Below are positions 46,263-56,180 of a DNA stretch of 64,000 nt, in pieces. Source of the stretch: Catonia carolina (taxonomy: Eukaryota > Arthropoda > Insecta > Hemiptera > Achilidae); assembly GCA_035578175.1 (NCBI GenBank), contig JAQMRL010000002.1:100914748-100978747 (forward strand), written 5' to 3'. The notes under the pieces are model-generated. The model was given only the letters and a program-made list of their open reading frames with translations, ran no database searches and was not told the DNA's origin. The translations under genes were made by a program, and so were the position numbers. Each line of letters starts with the position of its first letter. Position 1 is the stretch's first letter.

Positions 46263-47689
46263 AAAGTGTATTGTGTATTAGTGTTACAAATTTACAAGAG
46301 GAAAACATGGAATTTTATATTGTTATGATTTTTTAGACTTAACTTGGAAGAGTACACCGTCATTCAGCAGTACTTACATCTCCGCCACTGATCTTCTAGG
46401 GTAAGATCCCTCCGAAAATGGCGTTTTAGACTTACCGCGGGATCACCCGGAATAAAAAGTAAGTTCATTCAATGTATAAATAAATTGGTGTTCAAAACTT
46501 TTTAAAATATTCTTTTACAATTATTATGCAAATATTTATCGAGTGGAACTTTTAAGTAGGCATAGCTATTAAGTGTTTCTTAGTTAGATAAGTATACAAG
46601 GTTATATTACTGTTCGCAGAATTTTATTTTGTATTGCTTGGATTTGTTTTTCGTGTGACCGCTTACCAAGTCCCATAAATGTATAAATTTCTACGAAATC
46701 AATCTTTTTTATAGTAGTCTTTGATTAATATTACAAAAATTTACAGCAATTTCAGCTGAGATAAATAACTATTATAATATGACAAACAACTATTTAAATT
46801 TAAAATTCTTAACAAAAACTCTCAATTTATTTTTTATAGTTAATTTTCTTAAGTAAATTATAGTTCGTTGATACAAAACGTATATGTTAAGAGATTTAAA
46901 CGTTTTTTTCTTTTGTTTGTTGAAGTCGCGTGTCAAGCAAAGGCACGTGACAAAATGCAGCAGATGTAATAGTTAAAGAAAAAGAGTACAAGGGACAGGC
47001 AAACGCCAATAAACTTCGCACAACTAAAAGAAGCCATTTGTGGACATTTTAAATAGGCTACCGCGTATTTTGTACGTGAAAGCTCAATACAGTTTATTAA
47101 CTGCAATTCGCAACACGTGTAACATCAATTGGCTTTGTACTGAAGTTTAAAAACACGATAGCAAATCAAATTTTTTTTTAATTTGAATTTAGTTTAACTT
47201 TAAATTTCAACTGCTTCATTATTAGCAACTACAGTGAATACAGAACAGAATTTTTATCTGAGCCCTTATGGTTGCTTTGCGCCCTTTCCTGACAATTAGC
47301 TTTTTCTTTTGGGTTAGTTAATTATGGGTCAGATATTTTATCCCAAGAGAAATAATTAAAATATATTGTATTTTTGGTTACTGTTAAATAATTTTAGTTT
47401 TTTTAACTCCTAGATAAGCTATTTATAGTTAGTTAATCGTTAAACTGTAATTAAATTTTTTATCAATAGAAAATAAAAACTTTGATGGAGATTACTACAT
47501 CCACTGGAGTAACTTCACTATAAAAATCGGCTTCCATTGTCGTTTCGTTATATCTTATGGAAACATAATTAAAAACTTTTGGTAGCCAATCAAAATAAAA
47601 TTTAAAAATTTTTAGCCGCTGTTAATTTTTAGATCTGTACTTGTGGTAAGTCTAAAATTTTGACGTTGTTTATGTAATAATGGTCATTA
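46263..47689. other. AT-rich noncoding stretch, no gene seen
   Basis: Nothing identifiable. Confidence 0.55.
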
Positions 47690-47960
47690 TTCCCCAACAG
47701 AATAATTGTCAAAACGGTTTTGATGTCGTCCAAGTTTGTCTTGGTATTTTTTTTTTATCTCGTTGTTGTATTTCATCGAACAGAGTTCATGGTGAATTTC
47801 ATCTTTGGTTATGAACCAAGGGGCGTCTGTAATAATTTGAAGGATTTTCGAGTTGCAGACACTGCAAAATGGCAATTTGTAGATAAGCTGGCTAAACCCC
47901 TTAGTTCAGTATCGTACGTTCATACCCTACTGGTTTTATTAACGATTTTATTACACACAA
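47690..47960 (-). pseudogene. Jockey-like retrotransposon C-terminal fragment
   Basis: The minus-strand frame at 47687-47875 reads NSKILQIITDAPWFITKDEI and then HHELC...EIKKKYQDKLGRHQNR. The ILR.IT.APWF..N..IH.DL...V..EI......RL..HPN pattern is the conserved C-terminus of jockey-clade reverse transcriptases. Upstream, in a different frame, TYDTELRGLAS resembles the preceding TYG.QLWG.AS block. Stops and frame changes show it is dead. The opposing plus-strand 91-codon frame is its shadow. Confidence 0.75.
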
Positions 47961-48792
47961 GCAATAACTGTTGTCGATCTCAAGAAACTTTCTAGTCTTA
48001 TGTGTATGTTTACTGGGCAACCCTGGTTTAAACCCAGATGACATTTAACTTAAACTTTAATTTTAGTTCAATTTATGTGGAAAAAACGGCTCGTGGCAAC
48101 AAAATTAATGATACTTTACTTCAATCCAAGTGAAACTCCAATTTTCTCAAAAACTGTTCACATTATCACATTTCCCTAGTTTACTAAATTTCTTTTGTGC
48201 TCAGAAGGTATAAAAATAGTACATTTTCACCATATTAGGTGCTCTTCAATCTTTTGGAAACAAAAAAACATATTTTTTATATTTTATTTTCCAAAGTTTA
48301 TTGGTAATTTACGATTTACCACAAAAATTGGGTATCCATAAACTCATAAAATATAATTTTAAATGTATTTTAACTCCAAAAGTTGGTACAGAAAACAGAA
48401 CGTACACATAAATACTAAAACACAAAATGTATATATTTATTTTATTTCTTTATTAAAATTTGTTGGCCAGGTAAAGACCCAATTTAATGTCTAAAAACGA
48501 ATACAATAGGCGCAATTTAATGGCACGGTTACATAATGTAAAAGTTAGGGAAATAAAGTAATTATTATTATTATAAATTATTATTATTATTTTGGGTAGA
48601 AGTAAATTAACCGTCATTTTGGAGTTTGAAGGCTAGTTACACAAACAAAACCCTTCAGACATTATTTAAGAAAACTTCAGTTTTTAAATGTCAACCAAAT
48701 CGCTGTACTATTTGTTTTTGTAATAGATGAAAAACATACATACAAACACGCGACACACGTGCACGTACCTTTTCAAAAACAATATTTTAAAC
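47961..48792. other. AT-rich noncoding stretch, no gene seen
   Basis: Nothing identifiable. Confidence 0.55.
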
Positions 48793-48821
48793 TTCAGGCA
48801 ACCCACCGCGTTGGTCTAGAG

Positions 48822-49262
48822 CAGTGTTTCCCAAACTTTTTTTTCTCGCGGCACACTACAAAAAAAAACGGCCAATAGCCGCGGCACACCTATTACTTTA
48901 TGCCATTGATTAAGCTTAAGTATTTGATATAAACGTACTTATATAATACGAGAGCAGTCCAGAAAGTCTGTCACGTTTGATATAAATAAAAACTAAGTAC
49001 ATAAAAAAAAATTTATTATATACATTTGAAAGTGCAACTAAAATGCTATTTTTCTACATAATCACCAAACAAATTAAGACACTTATCATAGCGGTGAACT
49101 GATTTTGAAATGCAGGCGTCATAAAAGTTACTTCTTAGTCATCGGCTAGGCATTATTTTGTTGGACCGTTTAAATTTAATTTATATTCCTTGAGTTCCGC
49201 GGCACACTTGGCCGGCCTCGCGGCACACCAGTGTGCCGCGGCACACAGTTTGGGAACCTCTG
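48822..49262. mobile_element. 441-bp hAT-type MITE with 8-bp duplication
   Basis: The ends are CAGTGTTTCCCAAACT and, on the other strand, CAGAGGTTCCCAAACT. The 8-bp duplication GTCTAGAG lies at 48814-48821 and 49263-49270. CAG-type ends and 8-bp duplications define hAT elements. The motif GCGGCACAC occurs five times close to the ends (48848, 48881, 49199, 49220 and 49238) and once inverted, typical of subterminal transposase-binding sites. The element has no hAT transposase, and its centre holds part of a mariner. Confidence 0.94.
48950..49150 (-). pseudogene. Mariner transposase 3' end inside the hAT MITE
   Basis: The minus strand reads SNFYDACISKSVHRYDKCLN and LFGDYVEK followed by a stop (49022-49130), which is the conserved C-terminus of another mariner lineage (RYDKCLN..GDYVEK-stop). 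The noncoding end then runs to CGTGACAGACTTTCTGGACT at about 48959, which looks like the element's terminal repeat. Only this end is present. It is a different lineage from the copy at 39245. Confidence 0.85.
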
Positions 49263-49577
49263 GTCTAGAGGTAAAGTTGTCACCGTGAGTCAGCTGTTTA
49301 ACAGCCGATTTTTGGAGACGAAGGTTCCTGGTACAAATCCTAGTAAGGTAGTTACTTTTATAAGTGGTTGGATATTAGACAGCGGTTACCGGTGTACTTT
49401 GATGGTTGGGGTTCTATTAACCATACTCTATCAGGAATGGTCGGCCTGGGTCTGTACAGGACCTCATGCACACATTATACACATCATCCTCATCGCATTA
49501 GATCACGGGGTTGCTTTTTGTTCTTAAGTTGAACAGATTGCAACGTACACATATTAGGGATAAAAAAAATTTCAGGC

Positions 49578-50277
49578 GATCATGAAAAATATCAGTTAAA
49601 ATTTTTAAAAATAAAAGTAATAATACATTAATGTTTTTTTAGGTCTGATTACTAATAAAAGTAAAACAAGGTGATATTCATAAAGGTAAAGTTTCAACAT
49701 ATATGATATTTTGACATCCAACTAACAATGTCCTATAATCATTTAATCCTATAACGAGAAGTTAAAGTAAAGTATCGTTGACAACGTGCGCTTAAATCCA
49801 CCCTCAATGCTCGATGTATTTGCGTGTGCGTAGTTGTATGTATTGCATTGGTTACCTATTAGAGAGTAGGCCGATTAGTATCATCGATGAAACCTCTCAA
49901 AACACACAAAGTCACACACTCGCTCACTTCACAAATGACCGAGAAATTCAGCCAACTGATTCACGCGAGTAAACACACGAGATGTTCAACAAACGACACG
50001 TTTTTTACAACTTAAATGTTATAAATAGATTCTTTTGTTTTATAAAAAGATTTAAATTTATTTTAGTTCACTATTTATTTATTGCATCACTATCACGTAC
50101 TCCTGATACACATAAAGTTTTCTTTTATTACCAAACTGCAGCATTACAATTCGTTCTTTAAATTTAGGACATAAGTAAGTTATTAAGTTAATTAAAAGTA
50201 AAAAAATCTCACATCCAGAAATGTTTGATTTCCAGATATACAGTTTATATAGATTGCTGTTTTTAAGAATGTTATTG
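49578..50277. other. AT-rich noncoding stretch, no gene seen
   Basis: Nothing identifiable. Confidence 0.55.
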
Positions 50278-50668
50278 TTTAGGTCAACATATAAAAGGCT
50301 AATTTGAACCTCTAGAGGTTTTACTAAGTAAAAACGAGAAGTGAGGCGGTTTACTATTGCCTCCCTCAATGAGTTGAAAGAGTATGCTTATCAGCATGTC
50401 AGGCCCTCCAAAAAGCACCCCCTTTCATTACTGCAAATGACACCTTCACTTCATTCACCACAAAGACTGGCTTTATAACCAAAAATTCATTACTCTCAGA
50501 GGAGATAACTCTGACTAGTGTCTTTTACGCCTCTACCTCTTCTGTTCATAAATTGTTCAGTCATAATTGCCTGACTATATGATAAGTAACCGAACTATTT
50601 TTTGTAGCCTTGGAACAACAGATCAAGTGCAATTAATTTAACATTCCACCGGACTGTTTTGGGCAATT
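50278..50668 (+). repeat. Hairpin-chain repeat, near full length
   Basis: It runs from GTTTAGGTCAACATATAAAAGG to CCACCGGACTGTTTTGGGCAA. The first stem is disrupted in this copy. The CCTCTAGAGG, TTTTACTAAGTAAAA and GAGGAGATAACTCTG segments are intact. Confidence 0.9.
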
Positions 50669-50714
50669 TTTAAGAATATAAACCCAATTTATTATTTACC
50701 ATCATAATCATTTG

Positions 50715-51175
50715 TCAAGGATTAGGCTCAATGGCCTTTTCCGACATCCACCTCTTTTTAGGTCTTTCCAAGCCTCGCTTCCCTCTATGTTTATATTTCC
50801 ATGCTCGTAGAGGAAGTTTGTGTGCTGGAATGCGAAGTAAATGGTTGGACCAGTTTCTCTTATATATTCTTAATGTTTCACAGAGTGACAACATTTAACT
50901 CGGCGCGGATAGCTTCATTTCGAAGTCTATCTAACCGGGTACAACCTTTGACTCCTCGCAAAAATCTCATTTCAGCATCCTGGATGCGAGACTCGTTCCT
51001 CTGTAATGACACCGATGTTTCACTCCCATATGTTATGAGTGGGTGCACCCATTGCTCTATAAAATTTCATTTAACTGTCCTGTCTCGTTTTCTTTCCTGT
51101 TGTCCTGCGAATAGAACCGCATAACGCGGTGAATTTTGCCAGTTTCTCAGTCACGTCATCATCTTTGCCACAGGA
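50715..51175 (-). pseudogene. Non-LTR reverse transcriptase C-terminal fragment (third family)
   Basis: In order on the minus strand it reads CGKDDDVTEKLAKFTALCGS, a broken KFYRAMGAPTHNIWE block, then 43 uninterrupted codons (50878-51006) containing RIQDAEMRFLRGVKGCTRLD and LRNEAIRAELNV, and finally HLLRIPAHKLP-like and KRGLERPKKRW-like pieces in other frames. This matches the common insect order K...KFYKVM..PTL.YGSE, ESAEMRFLR.V.G...D..RNE.IR.EL, RNW..H..RM, GRP..RW. At least three frameshifts are needed. It differs from the RTE/BovB-like copies at 5.5 and 51-54 kb. Confidence 0.82.
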
Positions 51176-51318
51176 AATCCTGCATCATTTAATATTTTTA
51201 TTATTTTCCATTATTATTCCACAGTGTGCCTAGAGAATTTTTAGCCACAGGAAATCCTGCATCATTTAATATTTTTATTATTTTCCATTATTATTCCACA
51301 GTGTGCCTAGAGAATCTG
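51167..51318. repeat. Perfect 77-bp tandem duplication
   Basis: GCCACAGGAAATCCTGCATC starts at 51167 and again at 51244. The copies agree through GTGTGCCTAGAGAAT (about 72 of 77 bases, no differences seen until the last few). One edge lies in the reverse transcriptase fragment, and 77 is not a multiple of three. Confidence 0.95.
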
Positions 51319-51387
51319 TACGGCAGATCAAGTACATTATATCATTCGAGTCTATTAAAATCAATGTAATTTTTGTCTAACAGGTTT

Positions 51388-53672
51388 CTTCTTCTTCACG
51401 TGCCATCTCCATGACGGAGGTCGGCTATCATAATGGCGATACGAATTTTGTTGACCGCTGCTTTAAAGAGTTCGTTTGAGGAACATCTGAACCACCTTCT
51501 CAAATTACACAGCCAGGATATCCTTCTCCTGCCCACCGATCTTTTTCCTAATATTTTGCCTTGAATGATGAGATGCAATATTTGATACTTTGGTCCCCTC
51601 ATAACATGACCAAGGTACTTTAATTTTCGTGCCTTAACTTCCACCATGAGTTCCAGCTGCTTTCCCATTCTACTGAGGACCTCTTCATTCGTGACATGCT
51701 CAGTATATGAGATCCTCAACATTCTACGGTAGGTCCACAGCTCAAAAGCCTGTAGTTTCTTCTCACTGAATCTATTGAGAGTCCAAGCTTCCACACCGTA
51801 CAACAGGACAGGGAACACGAAACATTTAAGGAGACGCACTCGTAATTCGAGATTTGTATCTCGTGATGTTAGTACCTTCTTCATTCTGATAAAAGTAGCG
51901 CGTGCTTTCTCAATTCTAATTTTTATTTCAGCACAGTGATCACCACTGCAACACACTCGAGCTCCAAGGTACGTGTATGCATCCACTCGCTCTAGCACAT
52001 CACTTCCCGCCAGAAGATCCCCCACAGGAGGTGGTGTGTCTTTGGTAATTACCATGTACTTGGTCTTTCTTGTATTAAGACTCAAACCACTCAATTCACT
52101 CTCAGCAATGACATGGCTGAGCATTCTCTGGAGATCTTCCATGGTTTCTGCCAGAAGGACAGTATCATCTGCATACCTCAGATTGTTGATGGATATGCCA
52201 TTTATTTTTATTCCTCCTGTCTCCTCTTCTAGCGCTTTGCTTATCACTTTCTCGGAATAGATATTGAACAGGAGCGGTGAAAGCACACATCCCTGACGTA
52301 CCCCACGCTTGATATTTAGCTCTTTACTGTACTCTGACTGCACCCGTACTGTGGCCTTTTGGTGGAAATATAGATTACTTATCAGACGAAAATCGCGTGC
52401 ATCTATTTGAACTTCTTTTAAAATCTCAAATAATTTTGTATGTTGCACCTTATCAAAAGCCTTATGGTAGTCAATAAAACAGGCAAATATTGGCTGATTT
52501 ACATCCAGGCAACGCTGAGAAAGAATATTGAAAGCAAACAGAGCTTCTCGTGTGCCCAAGCCATTTCTGAAGCCGAATTGAGTATCTGAGAGGTTTTCTT
52601 CCAGTTTTCTGTGTATTCTCCTGTGTATTATTTTGAGAAATGTCTTCATTGTATGGCTCATGAGGCTTATGGTTCGGTAATCTTGACACTTCTCAGCATT
52701 CGCTTTCTTTGGAAGCGTTATAAATATTGACTTCAGCCATTCAGCAGGGATCACACCAGTCTTATATATCTGATTATATAAGTGAGTAAGTATTCTCACA
52801 TAATCTTCGTCAATGAGTTTGAGAATATCTCCAGGGAGTTCGTCTGGGCCTACAGCTTTCCCACTTTTAATGTTTTTAATGGCAAATTCTACCTCACTTG
52901 TCAATATGTCTGGACCAGAGTTGTCATTACTATTGCAACAAAGAACTTTCCTTTCGTCATCAAAAAGCTCCTGGATGTAATCTTCCCACAGCTTCAACTG
53001 TTCCCCTGTATCAAGAATTATTCTCCCATTATTATCAGTCATGAAATAGCTTCTGTTACTTTGCTTGCCAGTAAATTCTCTTATTTTCTTGTGCATGTTA
53101 TGAGAGTCGTTTAGGACTTGTAACCTTTCCATTTCCTCACATTTCTCCCTCAACCATGCTTCCTTTGCCCTTCTACATTTGTATCGGATCTGGTTATTGA
53201 TTTCCTTATATGTTTGCCTGTTACTAGTTCTGAATTTACGGCGTTCCTCCATCAGATCTACAATTTCCTCTGTCATCCAATGTTTACCTTTATTTGTTCT
53301 CTGGCACTTGAGATACTTCCTACACGGTTGCAGTAGCGCTGTCTTGAACTCCTTCCATATCAATTCAGGCTCATCAACTCCACAGACTTGATTACACATG
53401 AACTCCAGCTTTTCATTGATCTCACAAGAAACGTTTTCTCTTACTGTAGCATTCTTGAGCTTTTTGGTATCCAACTGAGTATGTATTTTCACCGGCTTTG
53501 CTCTCTTCAGTCTTACTTTCATTTCTGCCACTAGTAGATTGTGATCTGAGCTAATGTCAGCACCTGGGTATGTTTTAGCACTTTTTACAGCATTTCTATA
53601 CCTCTGGTTGATCATGATATAATCAATCTGATTGCGAATGATTCTCACATTGGAGTCTTGAGGCCACGGGGA
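51388..53672 (-). mobile_element. 5'-truncated RTE/BovB-like retrotransposon insertion
   Basis: The direct repeats AAACCTGTTAGA (minus-strand sense) lie at 53673-53684 and 51376-51387, exactly outside the element. The 3' end is the ORF stop followed by only a GAAGAAGAAG tail, with no long 3' UTR, which suits RTE-type elements that end in short simple repeats. The 5' end falls within the endonuclease domain, so the copy was truncated when it inserted. A perfect 12-bp duplication and an open frame indicate a young copy. Confidence 0.93.
51396..53672 (-). CDS. Endonuclease-reverse transcriptase, N-terminally truncated
   Basis: The frame is open from the truncation point to the stop. The nominal start at 53648 is a GTG inside the domain, not a true initiator, and the frame continues upstream as SPWPQDSNV. 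Numbering from that GTG, residues 1-45 are the end of an apurinic-type endonuclease (RNQIDYI, SDHNLL). Residues 115-200 form a basic, charged linker. Reverse transcriptase follows: KAVGPDELP at 264, FGFRNGLGTREA at 358, motif A FIDYHKAFD at 391, RQGCVLSPLLFNIY at 451, catalytic RYADDTVLL at 491, GLSLNTRKTK at 521 and YLGARV at 560. The tail has LLYGVEAWTL, RRMLRISYT, YLGHVMR and GRRRISWLCNLR. Both YADD aspartates and the motif A aspartate are present, so the domain may be catalytically competent. It would copy RNA at a nicked target, but lacks its endonuclease. Clade is inferred from the C-terminal blocks. Confidence 0.93.
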   Translation of the reverse strand, partial: SPWPQDSNVRIIRNQIDYIMINQRYRNAVKSAKTYPGADISSDHNLLVAEMKVRLKRAKPVKIHTQLDTKKLKNATVRENVSCEINEKLEFMCNQVCGVDEPELIWKEFKTALLQPCRKYLKCQRTNKGKHWMTEEIVDLMEERRKFRTSNRQTYKEINNQIRYKCRRAKEAWLREKCEEMERLQVLNDSHNMHKKIREFTGKQSNRSYFMTDNNGRIILDTGEQLKLWEDYIQELFDDERKVLCCNSNDNSGPDILTSEVEFAIKNIKSGKAVGPDELPGDILKLIDEDYVRILTHLYNQIYKTGVIPAEWLKSIFITLPKKANAEKCQDYRTISLMSHTMKTFLKIIHRRIHRKLEENLSDTQFGFRNGLGTREALFAFNILSQRCLDVNQPIFACFIDYHKAFDKVQHTKLFEILKEVQIDARDFRLISNLYFHQKATVRVQSEYSKELNIKRGVRQGCVLSPLLFNIYSEKVISKALEEETGGIKINGISINNLRYADDTVLLAETMEDLQRMLSHVIAESELSGLSLNTRKTKYMVITKDTPPPVGDLLAGSDVLERVDAYTYLGARVCCSGDHCAEIKIRIEKARATFIRMKKVLTSRDTNLELRVRLLKCFVFPVLLYGVEAWTLNRFSEKKLQAFELWTYRRMLRISYTEHVTNEEVLSRMGKQLELMVEVKARKLKYLGHVMRGPKYQILHLIIQGKILGKRSVGRRRISWLCNLRRWFRCSSNELFKAAVNKIRIAIMIADLRHGDGT

Positions 53673-53684
53673 TCTAACAGGTTT

Positions 53685-55723
53685 AGAGCCAAGTAATTTG
53701 GATGGTTATGAGCTTAAATTGATATATTTCACTGTAAATTGATGTTTCCTGCTTCACTGTTTTAACTGATATGTCAAGATAGACATATCTATTACTGACA
53801 TTGCAAGGAATTATAAAAATTTCTCAGTTAGTTTTCGTTTGGAAACGCTCAAGTATTTCTATATTAAATATAATTTTTATATATAATCTAATAATTTTTA
53901 TATTAAATATATAAACACTTAAGCGTTAATTTGCTAACAGTTCCCCAGCGTTGACTCCCGTAAGTTAACACTGGTTTTAGTATGAATTAATAGTTTCTCA
54001 AAATTTTGACAAATTAAGTATGGCATCCAACTGCGAGCCTTGTATTAGATGTTAAACCCGGATGATCCAATAGTTTCTGAACAAAGTATATTTTTATTTA
54101 TTAAGGTCTATCTACAAAGTGTCAGGATTGTCCAAATTGACAAATTTCATCAGTGTTTTCTTGTAAAAACAGAGTGAAGAAATCAAAAGAATCAGTCAGA
54201 AATATATTAATTCTCATTCATTCTACTGGATATTATCTGCTATATAATAGTAAAGATGTGAGTCGTATTTATATAGAAGATATTGTAGAACAAACAGATT
54301 AATCAAAATTTTCAAATAAATACCAAATTAAAGTAAAATTCATTAAATAGTGGATCAGGCTATTCTACACATAAAAATTAAATTAAATTGAAAATCAATT
54401 CCATATAAAGGAAAAATGAAAATAAGTTTCTACTTGGGATTAACACTAAGTGACTCAACCTCGCAAGTTTCTTTAATTCCTAACATTAAGTGTACTAGTC
54501 TTCAGACTGGTTGTGATAGTATATCTTCAATAAAAAGTAAATTTACACCCTCGGTCTGGCTGACAAATTATCTGAGTCGTACTGAAAAGTTATTAATTGA
54601 AATGTGTTTAAATAGAAATGTGCAATTTCAATTAGTGATATAGTAGCCCTAATAGAGGTGGGTCTACTGAGGAAATAACTCTTAAAGAACAGGCTTAACA
54701 TGATTGCCTGTACGTTTATATAGATTAATTAATTAAACTTTAATTATGAGTAGATTAACTAATTAACAAATGTACGAAAATTTAATAATGAGACAAATAG
54801 TAAAGACACTCGTATAATTTACACTTTACATTAAACGTTGATAGGCCTGATATCCTTTTAAAAGGATGGTATCCTTTTTCTTGAAATTGGATGAAGGTAG
54901 ATTAAGGATAAATAAAGTAGAATTTTATTTTAGTTGATCAACGAAGAAAGTGTCTCACTGGAATCATATCCGTCTAGACTACATTCCGATATAAAAGTGA
55001 GTTCATAAATTATTTAATGAAAAGAAAATTGTAATAAATATCCTGTGTAAAATTTTAATTTAAATTAATTACTGAACTAGGTGTAACCTGGATTTTATTA
55101 ATTACTTATTTGTAAATTGTATGACAATTTTATTTAAATATGGGACACTTTCTCAAATGTTCATATTGATTCTAACGGATATTAAAATGAATGACGGTAT
55201 CAGATGAATATAAATAATTGCAACAACTTTACAGCTCCAAAATTATGGGCAATTGAATGCAATATTTAAGGGTTTATTTTAAGAGTAATGAAAGATACAT
55301 TCACTTCAATACAAAATTAAATATCAAATTTTCTCTAAAACTAGTATTTATTTTTAATTAAAATTCCATCATAGAACATTCAATAAAAATATCGTAAACA
55401 TGCACGAAATTTGATGACTTGATTTCAAAAAGTTTTCAATTTCATAACCCCCTGAAGTCAAAATAAATTTGGAATTATGTCTGTCCCCCGACTGTCTATT
55501 ATTTTTTCTACAGCAAAAAATAGCATTAATCATTGAGCTAAAATTTGGAAATTTTATTTATGTAATCCAACCCCTTTGAGGTTTCTTCTAAATTAACCAC
55601 TTAACTCCAAAATTAATGATAGAACTACTTTACTTCGATGCAGAATTAAATATAAAATTTCATCAAAAGAGGCTGTAATGATTTTGATTTACTACAAGTA
55701 TACATGATGGGCTCAATCAAGAG
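53685..55723. other. AT-rich noncoding stretch, no gene seen
   Basis: Nothing identifiable. A 16-bp palindrome (ATCCTTTTAAAAGGAT) lies at 54852-54867. Confidence 0.55.
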
Positions 55724-56180
55724 ACACAAGTGATATTCTCTGCAAAATCACAAAGGAGGGTTCTGCTCTCTTTAAATAGATTGAATTTTCTAAAACTACA
55801 CTTATGCATTGGTGTAGTTGGAACGTGCTCGCCTCTCATCATGCGGTCTTGCGTTCGAATCCCATTCAGGCACGGCATATTTTCATACGTAACAAAAAAA
55901 TCATACGTATCATCCTTCACCGAATGCATTAGCAGTAAATGCAGAACAGTCGGTCGTTAAACAAAAAAAAATACACTTATGCTACATTTTAAGGCAAAAA
56001 TTATAAATAATTTTTAAAATAACTGTACTGTTTTATCCATTGCTCAATAAATAGACATAAGCAATATTCTCTGCAAAAACACCTGAGAGGATTTTGCTCT
56101 CTTTAAAGAAATTTAATTTTCTAAAACAATCTTAAGGTTCATTTTAGGGCAAAAATTCTAAATAATTTTTAAAAACCGTA
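55724..56180. repeat. Local duplicated unit, one copy interrupted by SINE-C
   Basis: The segments 55726-55806 plus 55972-56015 and 56050-56178 align: ATATTCTCTGCAAAA, AGG.TT.TGCTCTCTTTAAA, AATTTTCTAAAAC, then AAGGCAAAAATT and TAAATAATTTTTAAAA. The first copy is split by the SINE. Confidence 0.85.
55808..55971 (+). repeat. SINE-C copy with target-site duplication
   Basis: The tRNA-like head has A box TTGGTGTAGTTGG and B box GCGTTCGAATCCC, followed by AGGCACGGCATATTTTCATACG shared with the copy at 62738. It ends GTCGGTCGTTAAACAAAAAAAA. TACACTTATGC occurs at 55797-55807 and 55972-55982 as an 11-bp target-site duplication. About ten bases of the head are missing compared with the other copy. Confidence 0.92.

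Larger units (their letters stand above)
48800..49570 (+). repeat. SINE-A copy split by a hAT-type insertion
   Basis: The SINE begins ACCCACCGCGTTGGTCTAGAG, is interrupted in its A box, and resumes at 49263 with GTCTAGAGGTAAAG. It then has the TCAGCTGTTTAACAGC hairpin, a B box changed to GGTACAAATCC, the full body and the tail TATTAGGGATAAAAAAAA. TTCAGGC repeats at 48793-48799 and 49571-49577 are its own target-site duplication. Removing the insertion restores a normal SINE of about 322 bp. Confidence 0.93.

Noticed and set aside
47720..47995. 91-codon plus-strand frame with a hydrophobic start, resembling a signal peptide
   Set aside because: It is antisense to the jockey-like C-terminal fragment and is its shadow.
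50801..51124. 107-codon plus-strand frame
   Set aside because: Antisense to a reverse transcriptase fragment whose minus-strand reading is recognisable.
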